Shown piece after piece: positions 29,713 through 40,640 of a stretch of DNA of 64,000 bases (within the stretch, counting starts at the first letter, position 1; each line of letters begins with the position of its first letter). The position numbers and the translations under genes are program-made. This DNA is from Flaveria trinervia. Its lineage: Eukaryota; Streptophyta; Magnoliopsida; Asterales; Asteraceae. The notes beneath the pieces are model-generated. The model ran no database searches, was not told the origin of the DNA, and saw only the letters and a program-made list of their open reading frames with translations. The DNA lies in the NCBI GenBank assembly GCA_025506515.1, contig CM046447.1:83733748-83797747 (forward strand). Direction: 5' to 3'.

Positions 29713-30734
29713 CATGGATACACAAGAGGGAAAATTGATCCAACTTTATTCATAAAGAAGGGTAATGATGATCTCTTATATGTACAAGTGTATGTTGATG
29801 ATATCATATTTGGTTCTACAAGTTCAAAGTTGTGCAATGAATTTGAAGACATCATGAAATCTCGATTCCAAATGAGTTCTATGGGAGATATTAATTTCTT
29901 TCTTGGACTACAAGTCAAGCAAACTGATGATGGAATTTTCATCAATCAAGAGAAGTTTGTTGACAAACTCTTGAAGAAATTTAAGTTGCAAGACTATCGG
30001 TCCATACGAACTCCAACAGATGTTAACACCAAGATCGAACCTGATCCAAAAGGAAAATCTATTGACCAAACGTTATACAGATCAATGATTGGTTCTTTGA
30101 TGTATTTTACTGCATCTAGACCAGACATTATGTATGTTGTTTGTGTTTGTGCCAGGTATCAATCAGACCCGAAGAATCACATTTAATTTTTGTCAAAAGA
30201 ATATTCAGGTTTCTCAAAGGTAAACTAGCTTTAGGGCTTTGGTTTCCTTATGAGGGTAACTTTGAATTACATGGATATACAGATAGTGATTATGGTGGTT
30301 GTTGTCAAGATAGAAAATCTACTTCAGGTGGTTGTCAATTTCTTGGTCCCAGATTAGTCTCATGGCAATGTAAGAAACAAACAAATGTCTCTGTTTCAAC
30401 TGCAGAAACTGAGTACATTACTGCATCAGCAGGATGTTCTCAAATCCTCTGGTTGCAAAATCAACTACTGGATTATGGGTCCAATTTTCTTAAAACACCT
30501 ATTTACATTGATAACACTGCAGCTATGTTCATTACAGCTAATCTTGTTCAACATTCAAAAACAAAACATATCAAAATTCGATATCATTTTCTCAGAGATA
30601 ACTCTGAAAAGAGATTGATCATTTTGATTCAAATTGCAACAGAAAAACAGTTGGCAGATCTATTTACTAAAGCCTTCCTACCAGGACGGTTTAAGTACTT
30701 AGTAGAATCAATTGGTCTTATTAATCATATGTGA
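29713..30734 (+). pseudogene. B RT catalytic part and RNase H
   Basis: ORF 29788-30186 starts at the catalytic YVDDIIFGST and includes MGDINFFLGLQV and SLMYFTASRPDIMY. ORF 30141-30734, overlapping in another frame, is the RNase H: GYTDSDYGG, STAETEYI, YIDNTAA, IRYHFLRD and LADLFTKAF. It ends at the natural terminus. One frameshift at about 30170 separates the two domains. Confidence 0.87.
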
Positions 30735-31794
30735 ACTCCCTAAATCAACAGACTATCATAATTGATACTCTCAATGTTAATTGCCTATTATTTTCTTTGT
30801 ATGTGTGTGTTTTCTTTTTCTTAGAAAAACCAAATACAAAAGCATATATAACAAAATTAAAAAAATAGTCTTTTTTTATTTGTCAATCCTTTGTTTTTGT
30901 TTTTTAAAAGAATTTATTTTTGCAATATGTGAGAAATGATAGTACATTAGTGAGATCAGTTGCATATTTCACTCATTAAGAAAGTCTGACATGATCAGAT
31001 ATGATGTGTAAATACTATCATGCTATTATACTGAACCAGTATATTCTTGTAATTACACTAAATATGTATTCATCTGAGTACTTTTGAGATGTTTTGACTT
31101 ATCAGATTGACTGTTTGTTGAGTAACAATACTCACACCTGATGGTGATGTAATTAATCATGAGATCTGTTACAAGCATCATTTACTTCTTTGTTATGAGT
31201 CATCATAGACCTGAAGTGCTTAGATATCTTTTGTTGTAAGTCATTACAGACCTGGATATTCTCTTTGGTGCAAAAGGTGCCAATGTGCACAATCTATTCA
31301 AAAGGATAGTTAGAGACGATCAAATGGTTATCCATGATTATTCTCTATTCATTTAAGTAACATGAGATCTGATTACACATATGTTTCGGGTAATAAGTTG
31401 AGTATATGTTCTTGCTTGCATGTCTTGATGATAGTTGAGCTCTCTGAATATAACCTAATCAATCCAAGAATTGAAAAAGTAAGTGAGTTGATATTATGTC
31501 AAAAACACTCATTGTCTGTCCTTAGATCTTGTGTCTCCTTTGCTGTGATGTCACTGACCTGGAACACACTGATTAGGATTTATTCACTGTCTATGACTAT
31601 GCATAATTTTTTCTTTTAATGTGCTGATCTTCATTGATATGATCTCACTGCAGACATTAATTCTTATGGATATTAGATTTTGATTCTGCTTTTATTTTGA
31701 TTTTATACATGTTTTATGTGTGTGAAGACAATGTCACAATGAGTTGAGCGATCTTGTTATGCTACCTTAGGAAACTTATAAGTTGTTTCAACTT

Positions 31795-31813
31795 AAAAGT
31801 TTAGGGGGAGTAA
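31795..31813 (+). other. Second, internal PPT-like tract in B
   Basis: TTTAGGGGGAGTAAT matches the real PPT before the 3' LTR (CTTAGGGGGAGTATT, 37039-37052) but lies 5.2 kb upstream of it. Confidence 0.65.
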
Positions 31814-32289
31814 TAAATGAAAGCTATACTATAATGAAAGAGTTTTTTTCTCAAAAAATCAAAATCAAAGAAAGTTAAATTGAAAGGATGATGCTATATG
31901 TTCAAAGTTTATGTGAGTGTCATCATGAAACTTTTGAAAATGACAATATGAACCTATATAAAATTGCCAGTGGAAGTGCTTCTCTCAAAAGTTGAGAATA
32001 GAGATTTGATTATGTTTTAAGACTAAAATGAAGGGAAAGAAAAGAAAGAAAAATTTTAAAGTTAAACATCAAGTGAAAAAAAAATTTGAATTTGTTGAAA
32101 ACTTATTTTAAGTGTGGAAAATGTAAAAAGTTCAAATTTGAGGGACTAAAATGAAAATTTTGGATAATTCAAATTTATGCTTAAATTGTTTAAATATTAG
32201 TATGAAATATTACTAATATGTTTAAACAGTATGCAGGTGAAGAAAAGTGAAAAACACCAAGTGTGACTCATGAAAGTCAACACAGTCAA

Positions 32290-32740
32290 CTCATGCGCCT
32301 AAATAGTCTTCATACATCTAAATAGGAGCATGGTGAAATTTCAGAAATTTATACAAGTGTTTGGGCGTTTTTCATATTCCCATGCGCCTAAACAGTTGCA
32401 ATAAGCATAAAGTTCAACCAAGTGTTTGGGCGTTTCATTAATCCCATACGCCTAAACAGTGAAATGAGTTTGATTTTATTCAAGTGCTAGGCGTTTTGAA
32501 TGTCATGCGTCTACATAGTTGGTGGTTGAAAGACAAAGTGTTAGACGTTTCAGGAACTTCAGATGGCTGAACAGTGCTAAAGCGCCTAAACAGTGCTTAT
32601 GCGTCTGTACAGTGCTCATGCGACTAAACAGTTCTCATGCGTCTAAGTCCATACGACCAAACAGTGTTCATGCGTCTCATTAATTTGTGAATTTTAGGGT
32701 TCATATGCACAAACAGTGCTAATGCGTCTAAATTTCACTT
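32290..32740 (+). repeat. Family-II motif cluster in B spacer
   Basis: About fifteen words of the type (A/C)TGCG(T/C)CTAAACAGT and their inverse GTGTT(T/A)GGGCGTTT occur in both orientations. They are the reverse-complement counterparts of the leader words. Confidence 0.75.
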
Positions 32741-33390
32741 AATATAAATAGAACACTTACACTTGTTTCTCATTTACACTCAAAAATTTCCTCTGAAAAA
32801 CAAAGTCTGTGAACTATCGACACTCAGTTTTATTCAATCAAGCAAATAATCAGTGTTTAAGACAAATTGCTACTGAATGTTAGATAGTATTTGAGTTAGT
32901 AAACGTAAGTTTGTGATTCAAATCAGTGAATTTTGAGTAAATCTTGATGATTCTCATAGACGTTCGTATGCTATTTGGGCGTTCGAACCCTATGACAGTC
33001 AAAGTTAAACAAATAAAATTTTAACATCATATAAAATTGATCATAGATTGTTGATGTATATCAAATTCCGAGTGATTTGATATATTGATTGTGTATTAAC
33101 ATAAGAATAATGTTGAAAAGCAAACCCTCGGTCAAATTTCTTCGAAGGAAGAAGAAGATGAACAGACATGAAAATTTTTTAAAACATAAAAAATAATATT
33201 TTTAATAAAAAGTAGAAAAACTCAGAGATCAGAATGAATAAATTTTAAATCCAAAATAAATAATTCAAGTATGCCACAAAATTAAAGTCACAAGTAAAAC
33301 AAAATATAAAGCACAAATTCAAAGTTGAATTTAATTTCAAACATAAATTCTTCAATCTTTCAATGTTTTAATATTTGTTTTATTTTGCAG

Positions 33391-34112
33391 ATGGCATCGT
33401 TAAAGTTCGAACCAAAACATAATGTTGCTACATTTCTAGATGAAGAAAATAGAGAAGCAACAGGTATGAAGAAATGATAAGATTTTTATTGAGAACTAAG
33501 TATGTCTATGCAATGTGTGCACGGCCAATGATTAACAAAAGATTGATCAAGAAATTCTGGAGAACGGTTGAAGTTGAAAGAAATGAAGAAGGAAACAAAG
33601 TTGTAAGAGCATTCATTACCTCTGACAGAATGCTTGAAGTCTCTGAACAAGCAATCAGAACTGCTCTTAAACTTGGAGAAAATGACTCTGAAGACTTATC
33701 TGAGTATACATTCAATGAATGTAGAGAAGTGTTCATGCAAATGGGTCATCCAGATCATTTCCCAAAGAAACAATTTTTCCGAGCAAGAGTGTACAAGCAT
33801 TGGAAATTATTATGTTATATCTTTCAACAATGCATGTCTAAACGTAGTGCTGGTTGGGACTCATTCTTTGTAGACATTACATCTCCAATTATTGCCTTAG
33901 CCACAAATAAAAGATTTAACATGGCTAAATGGATATTGAATGGTTTCATTTTCAATCTTGAAAGAGGAAAGAGACATAAATACTTAATGTATCCTAGATT
34001 TCTTCAATTGCTTATAAATGAAGAAAATCCAGATCTTTATGTTAAAGGAGTTGAAGGTGAAAATTACAATTGGAGCATATGTCTGAATCTGTATATAAAA
34101 GACTATCAATGA
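33391..34112 (+). pseudogene. B extra (env-like) ORF, N-terminal domain
   Basis: ATG at 33391 follows TTTTATTTTGCAG. The first codons contain KHNVATFLD, the HN-x-VA signature seen also in A, F and G. A frameshift near 33465 moves to ORF 33474-34112: FLLRTKYVYAMC, LIKKFWRT, IRTALKL, WDSFFVDI and finally YLMYPRFLQLLIN. This helical domain is shared by the extra ORFs of this window. I do not recognise a known fold, and I see no signal peptide or membrane segment that would support a viral envelope role. Confidence 0.7.
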
Positions 34113-34254
34113 TCACTGGTGCTCAAAACATTCCTCTGTTTGAATATATAAGTAATGTATCTAATGATGAAGTTGATATAAATCAACAACACTTCCATTA
34201 TCAGAAGATGAACTAATAGATCCTAATGATCTCATTGAGGATGTTGTTGAAGTT

Positions 34255-35061
34255 ATGATTAATGATGATAATGAAGATAATGATGATGAAGATTCAGAAA
34301 GCTCATCAACATATGAAGATAATGATGATAATGATGGTGCAATTGAGTCACATCAAGAATCAATTGAAGAAATGAATGAAGATGAACATATGAATGAAGT
34401 TCAAAACATAGCCGAAGAAACTGTTGCTAATAATAGTCTTGATAATACTGTTAATGAAGTTCAAGAAGATGAACCTGATGTTGGAGTACATGAAGAAGGT
34501 TCACAAAATCAAACATTTGATTTTGATTTTATGCATGACATGTTATATGAACCAGTATTTCAAGCTGAGCAAAATGAAGAATTTGAAGAAATTGTTGTAA
34601 GTACAACTCAAAATATTTCTGTACAAACAATAGAAATGGTGGATGTTGATGAGGTAGAAAAGTTGAAAGAAGATAACGTAGTTAAAGAAAAGAAAATTGA
34701 AGAATTAAAGGATGAAAATGAAAAACTGAAAGAGATGAATATATCTCTTGAATTAGATATTAAAAGGCTAGAAGGTGAAAATGCAAAGTTAAAAGAAGAA
34801 AATGTTGAGAAAGATGAAAAACTTGTGATGAATGCAAAAGATAAAGAAGATGTGATAAAGAATTTTGAAGTGATGATAAAAGATTATGATATTCTTGAAC
34901 AAAAATTCAAGAAACTAACAGAGGAAAATGAAAAATTGAAAGAAGAGTTGTTAAAGTCAAAAGAAGGACAAAAGAACATATCACCTGCACAAATGATTAG
35001 TGTTGAAATGAATGTTGTTGAAGAAAATCTTGTAATGGATAAAAGAAAAAAGGAAACTTGA
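34255..35061 (+). CDS. B extra ORF, acidic and coiled-coil middle
   Basis: 268 residues. The first ~100 are extremely rich in Asp, Glu and Asn. Residues about 125-245 form a long coiled coil with regular Leu/Lys/Glu heptads (KLKEDN, ELKDENEKLKE, LEGENAKLKEEN). C's extra ORF has a comparable combination in the reverse order. It is probably part of one long protein with the pieces at 33391-34112 and 35159-36941, separated by frameshifts. It suggests oligomerisation; nothing enzymatic is visible. Confidence 0.6.
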   Translation: MINDDNEDNDDEDSESSSTYEDNDDNDGAIESHQESIEEMNEDEHMNEVQNIAEETVANNSLDNTVNEVQEDEPDVGVHEEGSQNQTFDFDFMHDMLYEPVFQAEQNEEFEEIVVSTTQNISVQTIEMVDVDEVEKLKEDNVVKEKKIEELKDENEKLKEMNISLELDIKRLEGENAKLKEENVEKDEKLVMNAKDKEDVIKNFEVMIKDYDILEQKFKKLTEENEKLKEELLKSKEGQKNISPAQMISVEMNVVEENLVMDKRKKET

Positions 35062-35158
35062 TGATATTGAAGATGCAAGTTTATCTGAGTCAGTTTCAAA
35101 AGTTCAAAGAATTGAAGAAAATGTTGAAGAACAAGCCACTCATGAACAAATTGATGCT

Positions 35159-36138
35159 TTGTTAGACATTGAAGAAATATACAATGATCATTGGTATGAT
35201 GAAGTTTTGAATGATGAAGATATTGATGAAGCACAATTTGTAGCTAATTTCTCTTCACAAGAACAATTTCAAGATCAAGAAGAAGTACCAAAAGATTTTG
35301 AAGAAAGATATAATTATCTTGTGAGAATGAAGTATAACAGAGTTTTTTTAGATGGACTGATAGTTTCTCATATCAATGATGAATATGAGAAGTGTATTGC
35401 AACCGAGTCAGTCGCTCCAATTGATCCAAATGAAATTGTGATAGAGCATGGTGAATGGATCCGAGAAAAAGAAAGTATTAATGTAGAAGAATTACCAAGC
35501 TCAGAGCTTCACCATCCTGATCCGGATAGTATGAGTATTCCAGCTTTAAGAACATGGTTGCAAGCTAGAAACTATCCATGGAGAAAATTGAAAATATTAC
35601 AATCTGTATCATTAAGAAATCTTGTCAGAAGCTTTCAAGAAACAGAAAAACAACGAAGAAGATGATTATTCTTGATACAGACAATCCTCAATACTTGGAG
35701 ATCACAAAAAGAACAAGAATGCTAAAACCTCAAGAAATCAAACAAATGGCAAGAAAGTCAGATGCTTATGACAGTATAAAAGAATTGATTAAAATGTTTT
35801 CAAGTACAGCAAAGCAAGCTTACAAATCATCATCTGAGCAAATTCAGATTTTTGATAATGCTAGATCTACAGGTGATTTAGTGAGAAACGTATTGCAGAA
35901 AGGACAATCAGTTGCTGAATTGTGGAATGCTATGATTGCTCCAGATTTTACAAATCAAGTAAAAATAATTGCATGGAAGTATGATGAGATTTTTTATGCT
36001 TTCTTAATCAAAAGATTAAATGCAATCTGTGATGTGTATCACTTTTACTCTGGCATAATTAAGCTTCATGTGCAAGATTTGAAGGAGTTGAATAGATTAC
36101 CTCTAATCAATCCAAAGATTCCAAACGTGGTAAAATGA
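35159..36138 (+). pseudogene. B extra ORF, first C-terminal module
   Basis: ORF 35159-35665 and the overlapping ORF 35578-36138 are one protein joined by a frameshift near 35600-35660. The first is acidic and ends with SIPALRTWLQARNYPW. The second contains VKIIAWKYDEIFYAFLIKR and LKELNRLPLINP, matching IIRWRYDDDRKALILHR/MPLVNP in G and IIAWAYFDDLNVYAV in C. This repeated W-x-Y unit is the best-conserved C-terminal feature of the extra ORFs. Confidence 0.62.
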
Positions 36139-36941
36139 TGGTAGAATTACTGAGAAAAGGCATGGATCGATCAAGTAATTTTCTTCAAACTAGATGTGAT
36201 CAAGAAGATAAAGAGTACTTTGCTACTCTAAAGAAAAACAAAAGGCTCAAAGGAGTGCAATCTAAAGATGAACACTTTATGATTGAACTCTATGATAAAT
36301 GCTTTGAAAAGGTAACTACTCCTGGTTTGAAAGTGATTGAAGGTAATCAAAAATCCAAACCAATTCTCAGGTGGTTTAATAACACTGAGATGTTTGAACT
36401 TAAATTGGTTCGAAACCTTGAACACTGGGATGAAGACATGATTACTCTTTTTGGTGCCTTTGAACTCAAATTGTTACATCCAAGTTATATTTCATTTTTG
36501 TCTGTACAAAAGTTTGAGAAAGTATCTCCTGATGTTGCAGAGCAAGACAAGAAATATTTCATTTCCATAATCAATGTGATGAGTGCAGCTATGGAAAGAA
36601 TATCATTGAGAAAAGCTCTTGCTTATGCAAATATTGTGAAGAAAGATATCAAGGATATTGAATTTATGAGAATCTCAAGGAAAGGTGTCTTAGAAGTATA
36701 CTCAAAGGATAGTTCAAACCCTCTTGAGTTATATGCAAACATTGACATTACTTGCTTATCAAAAGACACGTTGGAAAGAATAAACAAGATAGAGATAAAG
36801 ACAAATGAAGCTAAACTAGAACAAGGCATTCTTGCAAGAAAATTCAAGTCTGCTATTGTAAATGCTGTGAAAGAACAAAAGATGTACAAAAAGAAGCCAA
36901 TGTTCAATATAAAAGAAGAACCAGAAGAATTCTTCGAGTGA
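36135..36941 (+). CDS. B extra ORF, second C-terminal module
   Basis: 268 residues, ATG overlapping the end of the previous frame by 4 bases. It includes PILRWFNNTEMFELKLVR, a possible second W-type unit, then helical and Lys-rich sequence, ending with PMFNIKEEPEEFFE. The stop lies 100 bp before the PPT. Function unknown. Confidence 0.55.
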   Translation: MMVELLRKGMDRSSNFLQTRCDQEDKEYFATLKKNKRLKGVQSKDEHFMIELYDKCFEKVTTPGLKVIEGNQKSKPILRWFNNTEMFELKLVRNLEHWDEDMITLFGAFELKLLHPSYISFLSVQKFEKVSPDVAEQDKKYFISIINVMSAAMERISLRKALAYANIVKKDIKDIEFMRISRKGVLEVYSKDSSNPLELYANIDITCLSKDTLERINKIEIKTNEAKLEQGILARKFKSAIVNAVKEQKMYKKKPMFNIKEEPEEFFE

Positions 36942-37038
36942 AAAAGGTTGAAGAGAAGATGGAAGCTAAAGATAAAGCTGAAGGAGATAATGAAAGAAGA
37001 AAATATTAAAGATTTTGAAGACCGAAGACCATGTAAAT

Positions 37039-37052
37039 CTTAGGGGGAGTAT
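37039..37052 (+). other. B polypurine tract
   Basis: CTTAGGGGGAGTAT immediately before the 3' LTR at 37053. Confidence 0.92.
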
Positions 37053-37358
37053 TGTTAGGACTCTAGAAAGATTAACATGTTGTCTTTATGTGTCTTTTTG
37101 ATATTTTTAATAGTATAGGGACTATTTATATAATTGTTAGTTCCTTTGTGTTTCATTATAAATAGCTTACACTGTTAGTTAGTAGTAGAGTTTTTGAAGA
37201 TAGTGAACGAACTACTGCTCATTACTTCTAATTGTCGTTGCTTGATATTAATGAAACTATGAATATGTTAATATCTTCTTTGAATTCAATTACTTTGTAT
37301 GTGTTTTCTTTGAATTGTGTTAAGATATCATCACAGATTAGCTCAATTGATCCTATCA
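37053..37358 (+). repeat. B 3' LTR (306 bp)
   Basis: Pairs with the LTR at 17691-17997; about 15 substitutions and one indel by hand alignment. It is followed by the TSD TGTTT. Confidence 0.97.
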
Positions 37359-38276
37359 TGTTTGATGCACTTGCTCAGATGTACTCAAGCTCCAATGACT
37401 CAAAGAAGGACTCACCGAAGCAGCAGTTCGAGAACTTCACTCATATTGCTAGAGAGACCCTCAGCCAATAGTACTTCAGGTACATGGATCTTATCTCTTC
37501 TTTTCAGTATGTGAAGATCACTCCCAAACTTAGAGATCTTACTAGAAAGTCCATGAGTGCTCTTCCAAACGAGTGGACATTTTACTGTGTCTCTATCAAG
37601 AGGACAGAGAACTTGAACACTCTCACCATGACTGAACTCTATAGCATCCTTGATGGATATCGCCTAGAGATGGAGAGAAAGAAGGGCCACCAAACAAGCA
37701 AACCCATGAGTCTTCCTGCTAGCCACACTTTAATGGTTGCTGAAGGCTCATTATCCCCTCAACCTCAGCATTTCCTGACTTATCAGCAGCCATCCTGCTC
37801 TTCTGGACCTTACATCACTTTTCCTGAGACTCCAAGGTCTCAACAGGCACAACACAACTCCTTTAAGGAAAGTTGTGCCTTTGTCTCAGAAAGTGGACAC
37901 TCTGGTGATTTTCAATACTGCTTTGATGATATTGAGTGTTTCAGTCCGGATGACGTAGAGTACGTGGACATTGTCCAGCAGATGGCTCTCTTAACTTATA
38001 GAGCAAAGAAGTTGTTTAAGAGAACTGGAAGGCGTTTCCCTCAAAACCTGTTTAATAGAACTGGAAGGCGTTTCCCTCAAAACCCAACTACCAGCAAGTT
38101 CAAGTTTGACAAGACCAAGGCAAAGTGTTACAACTGTAACCAACTGAGTCACTTTGCAAGGGAATGCAAGGCTCCCAAGACCAATCCGGGAACCCCACAG
38201 GCCTCCACATATCCCTCAACCTCAAAGCCCGCTGAGAAGACAATTGAAACAGTTACAATGGCTCAAGAAGTTGACT
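37359..38276 (+). pseudogene. A gag, remainder with zinc knuckle
   Basis: Resumes A's gag directly after B's TSD; the frame that stopped at 17690 continues (LAQMYSSSNDS). A stop at 37471 precedes ORF 37484-38278: KITPKLRDLTRKSM, SALPNEWTFY, LTMTELYSIL, VDIVQQMALLTYRAKKLF, and an intact knuckle C-Y-N-C-N-Q-L-S-H-F-A-R-E-C. Just before the knuckle a 12-residue unit (RTGRRFPQN...) is tandemly duplicated. Confidence 0.85.
38021..38092 (+). repeat. 36-bp tandem duplication in A gag
   Basis: Two copies beginning AGAACTGGAAGGCG start at 38021 and 38057, in frame, with few differences. Confidence 0.9.
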
Positions 38277-38296
38277 AGAGCTTTATAGTACAGGAT

Positions 38297-39654
38297 GTGA
38301 CTCCTACTCAAGCTCTCATGGCCGGAACAGACGATGCCCAGGTATATGAACATCTCTGCACTCCAATCTGTATAGGTAAAGTTAAACTCTATCAGGATTA
38401 TACTATGAAAATCAGATCTGATATTGAGTCTTTAAATATTTTAAAATCTGATTTTAAAATAGCTGAATCTGACTATCAAAAGAAAATTGAGGAGTTGGAG
38501 AAAACTGTGTCTCTTTTAAAACATGAACACACCAACTACAAGACTCAAATCAAAGATCTGATATCCAAATTGTTTGAGGCTCAAGCCCAGCTTGTCACTG
38601 CTGAGGCTCAGGCTAGGAAGCATGATATCTCTGAGCAAAACTTCCAAGCTATTCTTGCATCATCCTCCCACTCCAAACTCTGCTATCAAAACAAAGGAGG
38701 GTTGGGAACCAATGAAATTGCTCCACGACACTCTTATGAGTCTATTTGACTGCCTAGATGTGGCACTGAAGAGTAAGAGGTTCCAACTGCTGACCCTTCC
38801 TCACTTGAGTTGAAGGATGAAGCAATAATAGTGGTCACCACAGGGAAGGAACAGGTAGATGTACCCATCTCCTCCTATGAAGAACAAATCCTAACCACTA
38901 AGGCTAGAAGTAGCAGAGCTAAAGCTGCTAGGAGAACTGCTAAGAAGGTGGCTGAGTCCAAGCTGAAGATTGACCCCAAGCAGAAGGGTGTCTTTATCTC
39001 AGCTGGATTCCAAGTGCAGGTACTTCTAATTTAGGAAAGGAGTGTAATACCAGCACTTCTATCCTGCCAAAGGATCAGAAGTTGAAGGGAAACGTTGCTG
39101 ATGAAGAAAAGAAGCCCAAAAAACAGCAACCCTCACATTCCTAAAGAGCTAAGATTGCATGCATAATGTGTGGTCTGCAAAACCACATGGCAAAAGATTG
39201 TTACTACAATCCTGCAAGCACACATTATGCAAATAATGTTAGGAAAGAAGGAGTCAAGGGAGGTTTCACACCTTTTCAAATGGTTCAAGTAATGAAAAAG
39301 GGAAAGCTAGTCTCGGAAGCCAGGTTGCTTTCGGAAGAAACTCATTCTTCCGAAAGGAAAATGGCATCGAAAGCAAAAGCTACTAAGGTTCGGAAGAACA
39401 AGAAAGTTCCCTTGAAACCTCCCCAAAAGAAAACTGCTTCGGAAGAAAAAGTGGTGAAGACTTCTTCCCGAAAGAAAGAAGCTTCGGAAGATAGCCATGC
39501 TGCTAAAGCTTCAACAAGCTCATCCTCCAAGATCAACCAAAGGATGAACTGGAAGATCAAGGAAGATGTTGCAGCCCAAACCACTTCTTCAAAGACCTCT
39601 ATTGAACCCCCATGCAAAACATTTGGTTCAATTATGTCATTATCTTTGGAATAA
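38297..39654 (+). pseudogene. A gag tail coiled coil and gag-pol linker with CTTCCGAAG words
   Basis: ORF 38297-38749 is a coiled coil (KIEELEKTVSLLKHEH) ending in a GGLG motif as in the other gag tails. ORF 38810-39034 is Lys/Ala-rich. ORF 39166-39654 begins with a second knuckle (C-G-L-Q-N-H-M-A-K-D-C, its first Cys just upstream of the ATG), then a Lys/Ser/Glu-rich linker. Between 39310 and 39490 the coding DNA contains CTTCGGAAG-type words, which encode S-E-E, S-E-R and S-E-D units, so the family motif is embedded in the protein. Confidence 0.72.
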
Positions 39655-40640
39655 CCCAAGACCAGCAAGGCTTGGGCTTCCAAACAAAACTAACAATCTC
39701 ATCTTATGTGCAAGGACATCCATATGACAAGAACAACAATATATGGATTGTAGATAGTGGATGCTCCAGGCACATGACAAGGAACAGATCTCTCCTTCAA
39801 CAGTTTCAGAACTATGATGGAGGTCCTGTCCAATTTCGAGGTGAGGCCGGAGGATATATTTCTAGCAGAGGGAGTATATCCAATGGTAAATTAAAGGTTG
39901 ACAAAGTTCACTTTGTCAAACAGCTTGAACACAATCGTTAAGTGTTTCTCAATTCTGTGATCAAAAGCACCAAATGCATTTCACAGAACATGAGTGCATT
40001 GACCTAACCTGGGATGACAATTCCTCCAGAATTGGTGCTTCTTAGATCTCCCAGGATGGGTGAAGTATCATGCTTTCTTTCCAAAGCTGATGGTGATGAG
40101 TCAACACTATGGCATAAACGTATGTGTCATGTAAATTTTAAGACAATTAATAAATTGGCTAAAAATAACTTGGTATATGGTTTGCCTAAAAAGGAGTTTT
40201 TCTGCAAAGATAATTGTGTTGCTTGCCTGAAAGGGAAACAACATAAGACATCTCACAAATCCAAATGTGTTAACTCTATCACTACTCCATTACACTTATT
40301 GCACATGGTTCTTTTTGGTCCCACAAGTATAATGAGCATTGGAAGGAAATCATATTGCCTTGTGATAGTTGATGATTTTACAAGATTCACATGGGTATTC
40401 TTTTTAGAACTAAAGATGAAACTGATGAAACACTAAAATCTTTTATCCTTAAAATAGAAAATCAAATTGATCACAAGGTTAAAATCATTAGAAGTGATCA
40501 AGGGACTGAGTTTAAGTACTTCGTTCTTGACTCATTCTGTAACTCAAAAGGGATTGCCAGACAATATAACGCTCCCAGAACTCCTCAACAAAATGGTGTT
40601 GTTGAAAGGAGGAACAGGACACTTACTGAGGCTGCTTGAA
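39612..40640 (+). pseudogene. A protease and integrase
   Basis: ORF 39612-39941 holds the protease WIVDSGCSRHMT (DSG intact) and GGPVQFRGEAGGYISS. ORF 40014-40436 holds the GAG-pre-integrase zinc region (LWHKRMCHVNFKTINKL, CVACLKGKQHK) and the start of the integrase, where the first catalytic Asp of LLHMDLFGP is Val (HMVLFGP). ORF 40391-40639 has IRSDQGTEF and QQNGVVERRNRTL. Frames change at about 39945 and 40400, and a TGA follows at 40637. Confidence 0.85.

Larger units (their letters stand above)
30735..33390 (+). other. B pol-to-extra-ORF spacer
   Basis: About 2.65 kb of AT-rich sequence without a credible gene (the 85-codon frame at 31362 is probably chance). It contains a PPT-like purine tract (31795-31813), a family-II motif cluster (32290-32740), a TATA-like AATATAAATAG at about 32740-32752, and a polypyrimidine-CAG splice-acceptor-like end just before the extra ORF. 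Confidence 0.7.
17691..37358 (+). mobile_element. B: complete Sirevirus-like copia element with both LTRs
   Basis: Bounded by near-identical LTRs (17691-17997 and 37053-37358) and a perfect TSD, TGTTT (17686-17690 and 37359-37363). Without C it would be about 14.8 kb. Contents: PBS, leader, gag, coiled coil, linker with three zinc knuckles (interrupted by C), protease, integrase, RT, RNase H, a 2.6-kb spacer, an extra ORF of about 3.5 kb, PPT. A hand count gives about 15 substitutions and one indel between the LTRs, roughly 5%. All major ORFs carry some stops. Confidence 0.95.

Noticed and set aside
31362..31619. 85-codon ORF in B's spacer
   Set aside because: No homology to other spacers and no coding features visible.
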